Shown piece after piece: positions 26,756 through 39,857 of a DNA stretch of 45,712 bases. A program made the position numbers and the translations under genes. Source of the DNA: Anaerolineae bacterium (lineage in GTDB: Bacteria > Chloroflexota > Anaerolineae > B4-G1); the NCBI GenBank assembly GCA_030612585.1, contig JAUWNP010000013.1:1-45712 (forward strand), in the 5' to 3' direction. The notes under the pieces were generated by a model, which was not told where the DNA came from, did no database searches, and saw only the letters and a list, made by a program, of their open reading frames with translations. Numbering within the stretch: position 1 is the stretch's first letter; the number at the start of each line of letters is the position of its first letter.

Positions 26756-27844
26756 ATGCCCACACAAGGAGTCCAAGCCTACTCCCTGGTCCACGCCACA
26801 GTACGTGCCCTCTACTCGACTATGCTGACGCCGGAGATGTGGGATGCGCTCATCCAGGCACAGAACTTCGATGCTCTTTTGGGCGTGCTGTCGAAGACAG
26901 TGTACAGTCCCTACCTCCAGATTGAGCGCCAGGAGATGACTCCCCGCCGCGCCGTCTACCAAATCAGGTGGCACCTGGCCGACGTTTACGAGAAACTCAT
27001 TCGCCTGACGCCGGAGCCAGGACAACGACTGTTGCTTCAACTCTGGCGACTCTACGAGGTGGACAATCTCAAGGCCACCCTGCGCGGGATCGAGACCAGC
27101 GCGTCGTGGGACCAGGTGCGTCACTTGCTTTGCCCGATGACCAAATACATCGCCCTTACCATAGCCGACATGGAAAAGATGATCCAGAGCGGTGACATGG
27201 CGCGGGCAATCGAATGCACACGTCACACCCCCTATTACGATACCCTCGTCCATGCACTGGAGCGTTACCGGGTTGAGAGAAACCTGTTTCCCCTGGAGGT
27301 GGCCCTGGACCTGGGTTACCACCGTGGGCTGTGGCAGAGCGTCAACCAACTGACGGGCACAGACCACAAACAGACATTGCGTGTCGTGGGCACCGTGATC
27401 GATGTAGACAACCTACTCTGGGCGATCCGCTACCGCGTCTATCACCATCTCTCGGAGCAAGAGATCATCAACTACACGCTGCCCTTTGGCTACCAGGTGC
27501 GCGACGAGGACATCCGCGCCATCGCCGCCGGTGCGGACATCGCTCAGGTGGTGAGGCGCATCTGCCCGGCTGTCGAGGGGCTGGAGCAGATCTCCGAGCA
27601 ATCCGGCGCCGGGCTGGCAGCGCTCGAATTGTCCCTCCAACGCCACGTCGTCAAAACGTGCCACGCGGCCTTCATTGGCTACCCTTTCCACGTGGGCATC
27701 CCGGCGGCCTATCTGTTGCTGAACGAACGCGAAATCAGGGATTTGACCGTGTTGATCGAGGCCAAAGCCTCACGTCTTCCGGCGGAGGCGTTTGTATCCA
27801 TGCTGGCGACTCGGCCACCAGCCTATCAGACCGACCAGAGGTGA
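26756..27844 (+). CDS. V-type ATPase subunit C (central connector d)
   Basis: A 362-residue subunit C of the bacterial V/A type, the funnel that links the rotor stalk to the K ring. Typical features are the N-terminal YSLVHATVRALYSTMLTPEMW, YEVDNLKATLRG, and, in the middle, VGTVIDVDNLLWAIRYR, followed by the repeated helical fold. ATG 26756 is chosen over an in-frame ATG inside the preceding gene. Confidence 0.9.
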   Translation: MPTQGVQAYSLVHATVRALYSTMLTPEMWDALIQAQNFDALLGVLSKTVYSPYLQIERQEMTPRRAVYQIRWHLADVYEKLIRLTPEPGQRLLLQLWRLYEVDNLKATLRGIETSASWDQVRHLLCPMTKYIALTIADMEKMIQSGDMARAIECTRHTPYYDTLVHALERYRVERNLFPLEVALDLGYHRGLWQSVNQLTGTDHKQTLRVVGTVIDVDNLLWAIRYRVYHHLSEQEIINYTLPFGYQVRDEDIRAIAAGADIAQVVRRICPAVEGLEQISEQSGAGLAALELSLQRHVVKTCHAAFIGYPFHVGIPAAYLLLNEREIRDLTVLIEAKASRLPAEAFVSMLATRPPAYQTDQR

Positions 27845-27846
27845 GC

Positions 27847-30236
<2,390 letters not shown>

Positions 30237-30246
30237 CGAAAGGGCA

Positions 30247-30280
30247 AGAAACCGGGTTTTTTCCGAAAAACCTGGTTTCT
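30247..30280. repeat. 34-bp AGAAACCAGG palindrome, copy 2
   Basis: AGAAACCGGGTTTTTT with facing GAAAAACCTGGTTTCT, between the K and F genes. It could attenuate readthrough from the membrane-sector genes to the catalytic genes or adjust mRNA stability (inference). Confidence 0.8.
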
Positions 30281-30293
30281 CAAGAGAAAGAGC

Positions 30294-30599
30294 ATGAAAC
30301 TGCTGGTCATCGGCAACCAGGACGCCGTGCGGGGCTTTGCCCTCGCCGGTGTGCGTGGCCAGATCGCGACGACGGCCGAGGAACTGAACCGCGCCCTCGA
30401 CACAGCCCTGGCCGACGAGGAGGTCGGCATCGTGCTGGTGACCGAGGACGTCGCGGCCCTGGCCCGCCGGCGGGTGGATACGCTTATGGTACGTAGCGCC
30501 GTCCCACTGATAGTGGAGATACCGGGGCCGGAGGGGCCGCGCCCTGACCGGCCGCCGCTCAGCGAAGTGATCCGACGAACTATCGGAGTGAGGATATAA
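30294..30599 (+). CDS. V-type ATPase subunit F (rotor stalk)
   Basis: A 101-residue subunit F with the Rossmann-like core MKLLVIGNQDAVRGFALAGV, EVGIVLVTEDVA and LIVEIPGPEGPR. It binds subunit D in the rotor. Start ATG 30294; the stop overlaps the next start by one base. Confidence 0.92.
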   Translation: MKLLVIGNQDAVRGFALAGVRGQIATTAEELNRALDTALADEEVGIVLVTEDVAALARRRVDTLMVRSAVPLIVEIPGPEGPRPDRPPLSEVIRRTIGVRI

Positions 30600-31237
30600 T
30601 GTCAGAGCAAAATGACATCCAGGCCCTTGAGCGCGCCATCATAGACGACGCCAAAGGAGAGACCGAGCACATTCTGGACGACGCTCGGGCCAGAGCCGAG
30701 GACATTCGCCAGCAGGCAGAGAAGCAGGCTGCCGCCAAGCGTGATGAAATCCTGCAACGAGCACAGCAGGAGGTTGAGAGGCTGCGCAGCCACGCGGCGG
30801 CCGCGGCGCAACTGGACGCCCAGACATTGAAACTAAAGCGCCGCGAGCAGTTGCTGGAGCGCGTCTTCGCCGAGGCCCGCCGGCAACTGGCCTCCGCGCC
30901 CGAGTGGCCGGACTATGAACAGATCACCCGTCGCCTGGTGCGCGAGGCAGTGGAACGGTTGGGCGCCGACGAGGTACTGGTGCGGGCCGACGAGAGGACC
31001 CGGAAGGTGCTCAACGACGAGGTGCTGGCCGACCTGGGGGAATCCCTCCCCCCTGTAGGTGGGACTGAGGGGGGTGGCCTGCGCACCGGCGCGCCTCTCA
31101 CTCAAAGCACCGGCGTCGTACTAGAGACCCCCGACGGGCACCGTAGATACGACAACACGCTGGAGACTCGCCTGGCCCGCATGCAGGATGGTCTACGTGC
31201 CCCCGTCTACCACATTCTGAGGGGAGAGACGGTATGA
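30599..31237 (+). CDS. V-type ATPase subunit E (peripheral stalk)
   Basis: A 212-residue subunit E: a long coiled-coil N-terminal half (about 1-85) and a globular C-terminus with LVREAVERLGADEVLVRAD, GVVLETPDGHRRYDNTLETR and RLARM. A short repeat insert reads ESLPPVGGTEGGGLRTG (31041-31080). Overlaps subunit A by four bases (ATGA). Confidence 0.9.
   Translation: MSEQNDIQALERAIIDDAKGETEHILDDARARAEDIRQQAEKQAAAKRDEILQRAQQEVERLRSHAAAAAQLDAQTLKLKRREQLLERVFAEARRQLASAPEWPDYEQITRRLVREAVERLGADEVLVRADERTRKVLNDEVLADLGESLPPVGGTEGGGLRTGAPLTQSTGVVLETPDGHRRYDNTLETRLARMQDGLRAPVYHILRGETV
31041..31080. repeat. C/G-rich element inserted in subunit E
   Basis: CCCTCCCCCCTGTAGGTGGG... encodes SLPPVGGTEGGG in frame, a variant of the element at 22297. 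The core is CTGTAGGTGGGACTGAGGGG, the same variant as at 33655-33725. Confidence 0.7.
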
Positions 31238-33111
31238 GCAAGACGAGCATAGAGGTGGGTCAGGTCATCTGGGTGAACGGCCCGGTGGTGCGTGCCCGAG
31301 GCTCACAGCAGATCGGCATGCTCGAAATGGTCGAGGTCGGCGATGAGCACCTGGTGGCCGAGGTCATTGGCCTGGAGCGGGACATCATCACCATCCAGGT
31401 GTACGAGGAAACGTCAGGGCTGCGCCCTGGTGCGCCCGTCTATGGCACAGGTATGCCACTCTCGGTAGAACTGGGGCCGGGCCTGCTACAGTCTATCTTT
31501 GACGGCATCCAGCGCCCGCTGCCCGTGTTGGAATTGCGCAGCGGCGCCTTCATCGGGCGGGGCATCAAAACCACGCCCCTCTACCGCAAGCAGAAATGGG
31601 CCTTCACGCCCCACGTCGAGGCGGGGGACGTGGTTCAGGAAGGCACTATCCTGGGAGTCGTGCCGGAGACCCCGCTGATCGAACATCGCATCATGGTGCC
31701 ACCCGACGTATCGGGGAGGCTGACCTGGGTGGCTCCGGCGGGGGAGTACACTATTGATGAGCCCATCGCCCGCCTAACCCCCCTCAGTCCCCCCTATGAG
31801 GGGGGAGGGACACCTCCGACTTCCCCCCTGAAGGGGGGACAGAGGGGGGTGGACGGCGAGCAGACGCTCACGATGTTCCATCGCTGGCCGGTGCGTCGCC
31901 CGCGCCCCTATCGCCATCGCCTCACGCCCAGTGAATTGCTCGTTACGGGCCAGCGCGTGTTGGACGCTTTTTTCCCGCTGGCGAAAGGGGGCGCGGCGGC
32001 TATCCCGGGTGGATTCGGGGCCGGAAAGACCATCACCCAGCATCAGATCGCCAAGTGGAGCGACGCGGACGTGGTCATCTTTGTGGGGTGTGGGGAGCGG
32101 GGCAACGAAATGACCGAGGTACTGCAAGAGTTCCCGCACCTCGTAGACCCGCGTAGCGGCCACCCGCTGATGGAGCGCACCATCCTCGTCGCCAACACCT
32201 CCAACATGCCGGTTGCCGCCCGCGAAGCCAGCATTTATACCGGCATCACGCTGGCCGAGTACTACCGCGACATGGGCTACCACGTGGCGCTGATGGCCGA
32301 TTCCACATCGCGCTGGGCCGAGGCGCTGCGCGAGATCTCCGGCCGCCTGGAGGAGATGCCCGCCGAGGAAGGTTACCCGGCTTACCTGGCCGCTCGCCTG
32401 GCAGAGTTCTACGAACGGGCCGGCCGCGTGATCACGCTCAACGGCGCTTGCGGCTCGGTCAGCGTCATCGGCGCGGTCAGCCCGCCCGGTGGCGACTTTT
32501 CCGAGCCGGTCACGCAGCACACCAGCCGCTTCATCCGCTGCTTCTGGGCGCTGGACAAGGCGCTGGCGTCGGCTCGTCACTTCCCGGCAATCAACTGGCT
32601 CGAGAGTTACAGCGAATACGTGGACGAAGTAGCCGGTTGGTGGCGGGAGCAGGGTATCGCCTCCCCCCTGGGTTCGGGGGGGACTGAGGGGGGGCTTGAT
32701 TGGTACGCGCTGCGCGAGCAGGCGCTGAAGATCTTGCAGCGCGAGAACCGCCTGCAACAGGTCGTCAAATTGGTCGGCCCAGACGCGCTGCCCGACGACC
32801 AGCGCCTGATCCTGGAGACGGCCCGTCTGCTGCGCGAGGGCTTCCTGCAACAGAACGCCCTCGATGAGGTGGATTCGTACGCGACCATTGAGAAGCAGAT
32901 ACGCATGCTCCAGATCATTCTTCACTTCCACGAGCGCGCGGCGCGTATCATCGCCAAAGGCTGCCCCATCATCGTGATCCACGATCTCCCAATTGTGAAC
33001 ACCCTCGTGCGGATGAAAACCACTGTACCCAATGAGCAGGTGGAACAGATAGGTGAGATTTGGAAAGCATTGGATGAGCAGATGAGCCAGGTGGAGAAGG
33101 ATTACTCGTGA
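31234..33111 (+). CDS. V-type ATPase catalytic subunit A
   Basis: A 625-residue catalytic subunit. The first strand is [13 protein letters not shown]; the family-specific bulge (about 120-210), Walker [15 protein letters not shown], the catalytic Glu in [12 protein letters not shown], and Walker B-like [21 protein letters not shown] are present. Two repeat inserts: [19 protein letters not shown] in the bulge region (31777-31862) and [11 protein letters not shown] before [12 protein letters not shown] (32661-32697). Starts four bases inside subunit E and ends overlapping subunit B. Confidence 0.96.
   Translation: MSKTSIEVGQVIWVNGPVVRARGSQQIGMLEMVEVGDEHLVAEVIGLERDIITIQVYEETSGLRPGAPVYGTGMPLSVELGPGLLQSIFDGIQRPLPVLELRSGAFIGRGIKTTPLYRKQKWAFTPHVEAGDVVQEGTILGVVPETPLIEHRIMVPPDVSGRLTWVAPAGEYTIDEPIARLTPLSPPYEGGGTPPTSPLKGGQRGVDGEQTLTMFHRWPVRRPRPYRHRLTPSELLVTGQRVLDAFFPLAKGGAAAIPGGFGAGKTITQHQIAKWSDADVVIFVGCGERGNEMTEVLQEFPHLVDPRSGHPLMERTILVANTSNMPVAAREASIYTGITLAEYYRDMGYHVALMADSTSRWAEALREISGRLEEMPAEEGYPAYLAARLAEFYERAGRVITLNGACGSVSVIGAVSPPGGDFSEPVTQHTSRFIRCFWALDKALASARHFPAINWLESYSEYVDEVAGWWREQGIASPLGSGGTEGGLDWYALREQALKILQRENRLQQVVKLVGPDALPDDQRLILETARLLREGFLQQNALDEVDSYATIEKQIRMLQIILHFHERAARIIAKGCPIIVIHDLPIVNTLVRMKTTVPNEQVEQIGEIWKALDEQMSQVEKDYS
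31777..31862. repeat. C/G-rich element inserted in subunit A (first site)
   Basis: Two facing palindromic units (CCCCCCTATGAGGGGGG and CCCCCCTGAAGGGGGG) encode about 26 extra residues, in frame, just before the conserved [17 protein letters not shown]. Confidence 0.75.
32661..32697. repeat. C/G-rich element inserted in subunit A (second site)
   Basis: TCCCCCCTGGGTTCGGGGGG and following bases encode [11 protein letters not shown], in frame, in the C-terminal helical region. Confidence 0.7.
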
Positions 33112-34574
33112 TGGAAGATTATGGAGGACAAGAGGTTGCGGGAGTGGCCCGCATTGAAGGCCCCATCGTCGTCGTCGAAGGGATCGGCAACGTCGGCTAC
33201 GACGAGGTGGCCGAGGTCGTGGACTCGCAGGGGCGGCTTCGCCGGGGCCGCGTGCTGGAGGTCGGCGCGGGGGTCGCCGTCGTCGAGGTCTTTGCCGGCA
33301 CCACCGGCCTCTCCATTGAGGATACGCACGTTCGCTTCCTGGGCCGGCCGATGCGGTTGCCCGTGTCCGCAGAGATGCTGGGCCGCGTCTTTGATGGCCT
33401 GGGCACGCCCATTGACGGCGGCCCGGAGCCGCTGGCCGAGCACCGGGCCGACGTCAACGGCCAGCCGATCAACCCCACCGCCCGCGTCTACCCCCGCGAT
33501 TACATCCAGACTGGCATCTCGGCCCTGGACGGGATGAACACGCTGGTGCTCGGCCAAAAATTGCCTCTCTTTTCCGGCAGCGGCCTACCCCACGACCAGT
33601 TGGCAGCACAGATCGTGCGCCAGGCCGCCCTCCCCCTCATTGAGGAGGAGACGGAGTCCTCCCCCCCTGTAGGGAGGACTGGGGGGGTGGCCGCCCCCCC
33701 TGCAGGGGGGGCTGGGGGGGGTGGACGTTTCGCCATCGTCTTTGCCGCCATGGGCGTCAAGCACGACGTGGCCGAGTTCTTCCGCGAGTCCTTCGCCGCC
33801 AGCGGCGCACTGACCCGCGTGGCGATGTTCCTCAACCTGGCCGACGACCCGCCCATCGAACGGCTGGTGACGCCGCGTGCCGCGCTGACATTGGCCGAGT
33901 TCCTGGCCTTTGAGCGAGATATGCACGTCCTCGTCGTCCTCACCGATATGACCAACTACTGCGAGGCGCTGCGGCAGATTTCCAACATCCGGGGCGAGGT
34001 ACCCAGTCGCAAGGGCTATCCAGGCTACCTCTACAGCGACCTGGCCTCGCTCTACGAGCGCACAGGGCGCATCAAGGGCAGCAATGGCTCCATCACCCAG
34101 TTACCCATCCTGACCATGCCCAACGACGACATCACCCACCCCGTGCCCGACCTGACCGGCTACATCACTGAGGGGCAGATTGTGCTCAACCGAGAACTAT
34201 TCCAACGAGGCATCTACCCGCCCATCTCGGTACTCCCCTCCCTCTCGCGGCTGATGAAGGACGGCATTGGAGAGGGGCACACGCGGGCCGACCACGCCCA
34301 CCTGTCGGCGCAACTCTACGCTTCCTACGCCCACGTGCACGACGTGCGCGCACTGGCCTCGGTCATCGGTGAGGAAGAGTTGACCTCGGTTGACCAGCGT
34401 TACCTGAAATTCGGTCAGACATTCGAGCACGAGTTCGTGGGGCAGGGCGCGACGGAAAATCGTACCATCACAGAGACACTGGACATTGGCTGGCGGGCGC
34501 TCTCGGTCCTGCCCCACGAGGAACTCACTCGCGTCAGTGAGGAAGAAATCGCACAGTACTGCGGGAGGAGTTAG
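33111..34574 (+). CDS. V-type ATPase regulatory subunit B
   Basis: A 487-residue non-catalytic B subunit without a P-loop ([20 protein letters not shown] in its place), as normal. The Arg-bearing [20 protein letters not shown] segment is present. ATG 33111 overlaps the subunit A stop (TGATG); GTG 33108 would add one residue. A repeat insert after PLIEEE reads [20 protein letters not shown] (33655-33725) just before [13 protein letters not shown]. Confidence 0.95.
   Translation: MEDYGGQEVAGVARIEGPIVVVEGIGNVGYDEVAEVVDSQGRLRRGRVLEVGAGVAVVEVFAGTTGLSIEDTHVRFLGRPMRLPVSAEMLGRVFDGLGTPIDGGPEPLAEHRADVNGQPINPTARVYPRDYIQTGISALDGMNTLVLGQKLPLFSGSGLPHDQLAAQIVRQAALPLIEEETESSPPVGRTGGVAAPPAGGAGGGGRFAIVFAAMGVKHDVAEFFRESFAASGALTRVAMFLNLADDPPIERLVTPRAALTLAEFLAFERDMHVLVVLTDMTNYCEALRQISNIRGEVPSRKGYPGYLYSDLASLYERTGRIKGSNGSITQLPILTMPNDDITHPVPDLTGYITEGQIVLNRELFQRGIYPPISVLPSLSRLMKDGIGEGHTRADHAHLSAQLYASYAHVHDVRALASVIGEEELTSVDQRYLKFGQTFEHEFVGQGATENRTITETLDIGWRALSVLPHEELTRVSEEEIAQYCGRS
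33655..33725. repeat. C/G-rich element inserted in subunit B
   Basis: Two units (CCCCCCTGTAGGGAGGACTG and CCCCCCTGCAGGGGGGGC) add about 24 residues between PLIEEE and [10 protein letters not shown], where homologues run on with one or two residues. Confidence 0.8.
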
Positions 34575-34576
34575 AA

Positions 34577-34637
34577 CGCAGATTTCCGCAGATAGAAAAG
34601 GTAAATCAGCGTGCATCTGCGTTAATCTGCGTCCACT
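34577..34637. repeat. ATCTGCG-type inverted repeat between subunits B and D
   Basis: ACGCAGATTTCCGCAGAT faces ATCTGCGTTAATCTGCGT around a short AT-rich centre. This element type is widespread in environmental bacterial genomes (general knowledge). It occupies nearly the whole 73-base gap. Confidence 0.75.
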
Positions 34638-34647
34638 GGAATATAAA

Positions 34648-35352
34648 ATGGCACGGTTACGCATCGCCCCCACGCGCAGCAACTTGCTCCGTACACGCGA
34701 GTCACTGAAACTAGCACGCGAGGGGCATGAAATCCTGGACAAGAAGCGCGAGGTATTGACCTCCGAACTGGTGCATGTGGCTCACGACGCCGCAGCGCTC
34801 CAGGAGCGGGTGTGGGAACTGCTCGCGGCAGCCTACCGTGCGCTGGAGATGGCACGGCTCTCGATGGGCCGGGAGCGCCTGGAGTGGGCGGCGCTCTCCG
34901 TGAACGAGACGGTGGAGGTGACAGTGAGACCCCGCAGCGTGATGGGAGTGGTAATACCCACCGTCGAGGCTCACGGCGCACCGCCGGAGATGCCCTACAG
35001 CCTCGGCGACACCACCGTCGCACTGGACGAAGCCGTCGCCTGCTTCCGCCGCGTCCTGGCCGAAATCCCAGTGCTCTCCGAGACGATGACGACCGTCTGG
35101 CGGCTGGCGCGGGAGTTGCAGAAGACCCAGCGGCGCGTCAACGCGCTCCAATACATCTTCATCCCCCAGTACGAAGAGACCGTCGCCTTCATTGAAAGCG
35201 CGCTGGAGGAACGGGAGCGCGAGGAGACCTTCCGGCTCAAGCGCATCAAGTCACGGGTCGCCCAGCCGACAATAGGCCCTGCGACGCGTGAGTACGTGCA
35301 GCCCTATCGCGACATTGGTGGCGGCAAGTCGACGTCACGCGAGTTTGGTTAG
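34648..35352 (+). CDS. V-type ATPase subunit D (rotor shaft)
   Basis: A 234-residue subunit D. The N-terminal IAPTRSNLLRTRESLKLAREGHEILDKKREVL and the C-terminal QKTQRRVNALQYIFIPQYEET form the antiparallel coiled coil typical of the family. ATG 34648 is chosen because upstream sequence is the repeat element. The last gene of set 2; an AGAAACCAGG palindrome follows it. Confidence 0.93.
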   Translation: MARLRIAPTRSNLLRTRESLKLAREGHEILDKKREVLTSELVHVAHDAAALQERVWELLAAAYRALEMARLSMGRERLEWAALSVNETVEVTVRPRSVMGVVIPTVEAHGAPPEMPYSLGDTTVALDEAVACFRRVLAEIPVLSETMTTVWRLARELQKTQRRVNALQYIFIPQYEETVAFIESALEEREREETFRLKRIKSRVAQPTIGPATREYVQPYRDIGGGKSTSREFG

Positions 35353-35354
35353 CC

Positions 35355-35388
35355 AGAAACCAGGTTTTTCGGAAAAAACCTGGTTTCT
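35355..35388. repeat. 34-bp AGAAACCAGG palindrome, copy 3
   Basis: Immediately after the subunit D stop and 16 bases before the UspA start. Its position after the last V-type gene would suit a terminator, but the T-tract lies inside the arm. Confidence 0.8.
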
Positions 35389-35404
35389 CGTGAGGAGACC
35401 ACTG

Positions 35405-35869
35405 ATGGAAAAACGAAGCCCCTTCACACATATACTGGTCCCTACCGACGGATCGGAAACCTCAATCAATGCCGGCCGATTGGCGATCCAGATAGCCGCC
35501 ACGCACGGCGTGCCTATCACGTTCGTGTACGTGGTGGACAGCACCATTATGGATGAAATCGCAGGAGCCACCTCAAAAACTGTAGAAACAGTACACCGGG
35601 AGTTAGAGACCAAGGGACGGCGCTACCTGGACTATCTTGCCCGCCTGGCCCGGGACAGGGGCCTGCAGGCCGATCAGGTGGTCCGACACGGCATCCCGCA
35701 CAGCGAGATTGCCAATCTGGCACGCGAGCAGGGGGTGGACCTGATCGTCATTGGCCAGGTAGGCCGCCGTGGCCCACGGCGCGTCCTCATCGGCAGCGTG
35801 GCCGAGCGGGTGATCGAATACGCCCCCTGCCCCGTGCTCGTCGTCAGGCACATCCCCGCCAGACGCTGA
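35405..35869 (+). CDS. UspA-family universal stress protein
   Basis: A 154-residue single-domain Usp. It begins THILVPTDGSETSINAGRLA and ends with the nucleotide-binding motif VIGQVGRRGPRRVLIGSVAE plus YAPCPVLVVR (G-2x-G-9x-G-S pattern), so it probably binds ATP. GAGGAG lies about eight bases before ATG 35405. It sits between two ATPase operons; Usps often accompany energy-metabolism and transport genes. Confidence 0.92.
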   Translation: MEKRSPFTHILVPTDGSETSINAGRLAIQIAATHGVPITFVYVVDSTIMDEIAGATSKTVETVHRELETKGRRYLDYLARLARDRGLQADQVVRHGIPHSEIANLAREQGVDLIVIGQVGRRGPRRVLIGSVAERVIEYAPCPVLVVRHIPARR

Positions 35870-36013
35870 CCAACCAACCAGCCAACCAACTATCCCAACT
35901 ACCCAACTTCCCCACCCTGCGGTATAATTCCTTTGACTTCGTTCCCCCCAATCCCTCCCTAGAGGGAAGATGGAGGGCTATCAGATACACAATATACGAC
36001 ATGGAGGTGAAAT
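35870..36013. other. Intergenic region before the ACT-domain gene
   Basis: CCAACCAACCAGCCAACCAAC tandem repeats (35868-35890), a TATAAT-like GGTATAATTCC at 35921-35931 without a good -35, and an imperfect CCCTCCCTAGAGGGAAG palindrome. Promoter of the ACT-domain gene probably lies here. Confidence 0.4.
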
Positions 36014-36493
36014 GTGACTAGCGGCAAACTCCAGGCTGGTGGTCTGATCCAAAATGACCACCTGGCCATGATCGGTATAATGGACATCCCATCACGCCCG
36101 GGTGTAGGTGGCATGCTCTTCTCTGCGTTGAACGACCAGGGCATCAACGTCGAACTCATCGTGCATCTGATTGACCTGGAGGAAAGGGATCACATCATCC
36201 TGTGCGTGGACCGAGATGACCTGAGTCAGGCGCTGGCGGTGACTGAGCGCATACGGGAGGAGGTCGGAGGGAAAGCCGTCACCAGCGACCCCGAAGTGGC
36301 GTCGGTGAGCCTCTTCGGCCTTGATTTCCGCGAACAGCGCGGCATCGCCAGCCAGATGTGCAAGACGATGGGTGATTGCAACATCAACATCCGTGCCATC
36401 AGCACCTCCCTCTCGACCATCACTTGCGTGATCGAGGCTCAGTGCCTGGACGAGGCCATCCATGCACTGCGCGACGCATTCACGCTGCCCTGA
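36014..36493 (+). CDS. Stand-alone tandem ACT-domain protein (aspartokinase regulatory-domain-like)
   Basis: A 159-residue protein of two ACT domains without a kinase. ACT 1: HLAMIGIMDIPSRPGVGGMLFSALNDQGINVELI. ACT 2: VASVSLFGLDFREQRGIASQMCKTMGDCNINIRAIS. This resembles the amino-acid-binding C-terminus of aspartokinase. GTG 36014 follows GGAGGTGAA. It precedes N-type ATPase set 3 by about 100 bases on the same strand. It could sense an amino acid and act through an unknown partner. Confidence 0.85.
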   Translation: MTSGKLQAGGLIQNDHLAMIGIMDIPSRPGVGGMLFSALNDQGINVELIVHLIDLEERDHIILCVDRDDLSQALAVTERIREEVGGKAVTSDPEVASVSLFGLDFREQRGIASQMCKTMGDCNINIRAISTSLSTITCVIEAQCLDEAIHALRDAFTLP

Positions 36494-36581
36494 ACTGGAT
36501 ACTTGATGCTTGATACTCGTAACTCACACAGGCTAGCCAGCATCCAGCGGTACGGTATGGCCTCCGGTCACAACCAGATAA

Positions 36582-38018
<1,437 letters not shown>

Positions 38019-38022
38019 GACG

Positions 38023-38436
38023 ATGCAGTTGGAGATCATCACCCCCGATGAGATTATCCTGAACACCGACGTGGAGGCACTGCGCGTGCAACTCTCCGAC
38101 GGCTGGTGGGGCATCCTGCCAGGGCACGCGCCCTTTCTGGCGCACGTCGTGGCCGGTATCATGCTTTATCGCCAGCAAGGAGACACGCACTACGTGGCCC
38201 TGTACCAGGGCACGATCCAAGTGCAACGGCGCTCTGAGGCTCTGCCAGCAGGCCGCGTGCTGGTGTTGACCGCCGCCGCCGAAAAAGGCGAAGACCTGGC
38301 GGTGTTGGAACACACACTGGAGCGACACCGCGCCCACCTGAGCCAGATTGCCCAGGAAGCCCACATCGAATTCACGCGGGCGCGCATGGCCCTGGAGCGG
38401 GCGCTGCGCGAGACGGCAGAACTGGCTCCGCTGTGA
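38023..38436 (+). CDS. atpC: N-type ATPase set 3, F1 epsilon subunit
   Basis: A 137-residue epsilon with complete beta-sandwich (LEIITPDEIILNTDVEALRV, GWWGILPGHAPFLAHV) and a full C-terminal helical hairpin (LERHRAHLSQIAQEAHIEFT). ATG 38023 is four bases after the beta stop. Confidence 0.93.
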   Translation: MQLEIITPDEIILNTDVEALRVQLSDGWWGILPGHAPFLAHVVAGIMLYRQQGDTHYVALYQGTIQVQRRSEALPAGRVLVLTAAAEKGEDLAVLEHTLERHRAHLSQIAQEAHIEFTRARMALERALRETAELAPL

Positions 38437-38443
38437 CTCCAAC

Positions 38444-38537
38444 CCTTGCGAAGGTTAGGTGACAGATCTCAGGCCGGAAGCGCCTTCGCCAGCAAAGAAT
38501 CATCTCATTGCCAGGGATACTCGCAACCTTCGCAAGG
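38444..38537. repeat. Inverted repeat with 13-bp arms before atpQ of set 3
   Basis: CCTTGCGAAGGTT (38444-38456) and its exact complement AACCTTCGCAAGG (38525-38537). Fills the gap between epsilon and the AtpQ-like gene; the right arm abuts the start codon. Confidence 0.75.
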
Positions 38538-38801
38538 ATGGATGACAGAATGGACGACGAACGATCTGAGCCAACGTCCAAACAACCAGAGGACAGACCC
38601 GATAACTTCTGGCAACTGGTTGCCCAGGCAACCACGTTGGGCTGGAATATGGTGATACCCATCGTGGGCGGCGTGCTGTTGGGACGCTATCTCGACGACA
38701 AGTTTGACAAAGAGTTCACGTGGACCCTCTCACTGCTGCTGATGGGCGTGGCCGTGGCGTTCAACAACCTGTACGCTATGTACAGCGAGAATAGGGAGTA
38801 A
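38538..38801 (+). CDS. atpQ: AtpQ/AtpI-like membrane protein of N-type ATPase set 3
   Basis: An 87-residue two-helix protein (LGWNMVIPIVGGVLLGRYLD and WTLSLLLMGVAVAFNNLYA), equivalent to that of set 1. ATG 38550 is an alternative start. No AtpR-like gene follows here, unlike set 1. Confidence 0.85.
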   Translation: MDDRMDDERSEPTSKQPEDRPDNFWQLVAQATTLGWNMVIPIVGGVLLGRYLDDKFDKEFTWTLSLLLMGVAVAFNNLYAMYSENRE

Positions 38802-38859
38802 GGAGTAGGGAGTACGGGAAGGGTTTTGCATTTTCGGCAGTTGGAGGTTTGTAAGAACG

Positions 38860-39639
38860 ATGCGAAGAATAAATAACCCCCTCACCCTAGTGTTCCTCAT
38901 AGCACTGGTTATCTGCCTGGCCGTAGTCAGTAGCCTGCTGGAGGGAGCGGCTGGAGAAGCAGAAGAACCCGACATCGCCGCAGAGATCGCGCCGCACGTA
39001 GTCTTTACCATTGGCTCGCTGGAAGTGACCTCAACAGTCATTTACACCTGGGCCATGATGTTCCTGCTCGGTGTGGGGGCCTACCTGCTCGGCCGCAACC
39101 TCAAACTGCGGCCGGGGTTGGCGCAGAATGCGCTGGAGTGGATCGTCGAGGCCATCGAGAAGTTGATCCGCGAGATGGTGGGTGTCGAGGACACGGCGAT
39201 CTTCCTGCCCGTCGTGGGCACGCTGGCCTTTTTCATCGGCACCGCGAACTTGATTGGGCTGCTCCCCGGCCTGAGATCCCCCACGCCAGACATCAACACG
39301 CCGCTGGCCATGGCGATGGTCGTCTTCTTCAGCGTGCCCTACTTCGGGATTCGTACGCGCGGTGTATGGGCCTATCTCAAGCACTACGTTGAGCCGATCT
39401 TCCTGATGCTGCCCATCGAAATCGCCAGCGAGATTGCGCGCACCTTTTCGCTCACCTTCCGGCTGTTCGGCAACATCATGGGAGAGGAGATCGTCATCAG
39501 CGTCCTGTTTATCATCATGCCGCTCTTTGTGCCGGTGCCGATGATGCTATTCAGCATCTTTACCGGCCTGTTACAGGCATACATCTTCACGCTTCTGACC
39601 TGTGTGTACATCGGCGGAGCGGTCAAAGCGCACCATTGA
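38860..39639 (+). CDS. atpB: N-type ATPase set 3, Fo subunit a
   Basis: A 259-residue subunit a. It has an additional N-terminal helix and acidic segment (EGAAGEAEEPDIAAEIAPHV) compared with set 1. The essential Arg is in FSLTFRLFGNIMGEEIVIS. GGAGG lies 13 bases before ATG. Confidence 0.94.
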   Translation: MRRINNPLTLVFLIALVICLAVVSSLLEGAAGEAEEPDIAAEIAPHVVFTIGSLEVTSTVIYTWAMMFLLGVGAYLLGRNLKLRPGLAQNALEWIVEAIEKLIREMVGVEDTAIFLPVVGTLAFFIGTANLIGLLPGLRSPTPDINTPLAMAMVVFFSVPYFGIRTRGVWAYLKHYVEPIFLMLPIEIASEIARTFSLTFRLFGNIMGEEIVISVLFIIMPLFVPVPMMLFSIFTGLLQAYIFTLLTCVYIGGAVKAHH

Positions 39640-39857
39640 TCAATGAACAATGAAACAATGAACAGTGATCAGTGAGGCTTTTCCAGAAAAACAATCGTCC
39701 CGGATGCTCCCGCTGGATTGCCAAATCCGGCGGATTTCAGGGCTGCGGGCTTGGATCTGGCGATCCAAGCCGAGCGGGTTGGGATAATTTAATTTCTGGA
39801 ATTCCCTGAGCAAAATTGGAGAATGCTCGAACAAAAATCTCAACGAGGAGGAATGAA
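39640..39857. repeat. Repeat and hairpin-rich spacer between atpB and atpE
   Basis: CAATGAACAATGAAACAATG direct repeats near 39641-39670, the palindrome AAATCCGGCGGATTT at 39723-39737, and the hairpin GCTTGGATCTGGCGATCCAAGC near 39749-39770. No gene seen. Such hairpins upstream of subunit c might raise its translation or stability, which matters because c is made in excess (inference). Confidence 0.55.

Noticed and set aside
31774..32982. 402-residue minus-strand open frame opposite V-type subunit A
   Set aside because: It mirrors the codon structure of subunit A, has no recognisable motif and no ribosome site.
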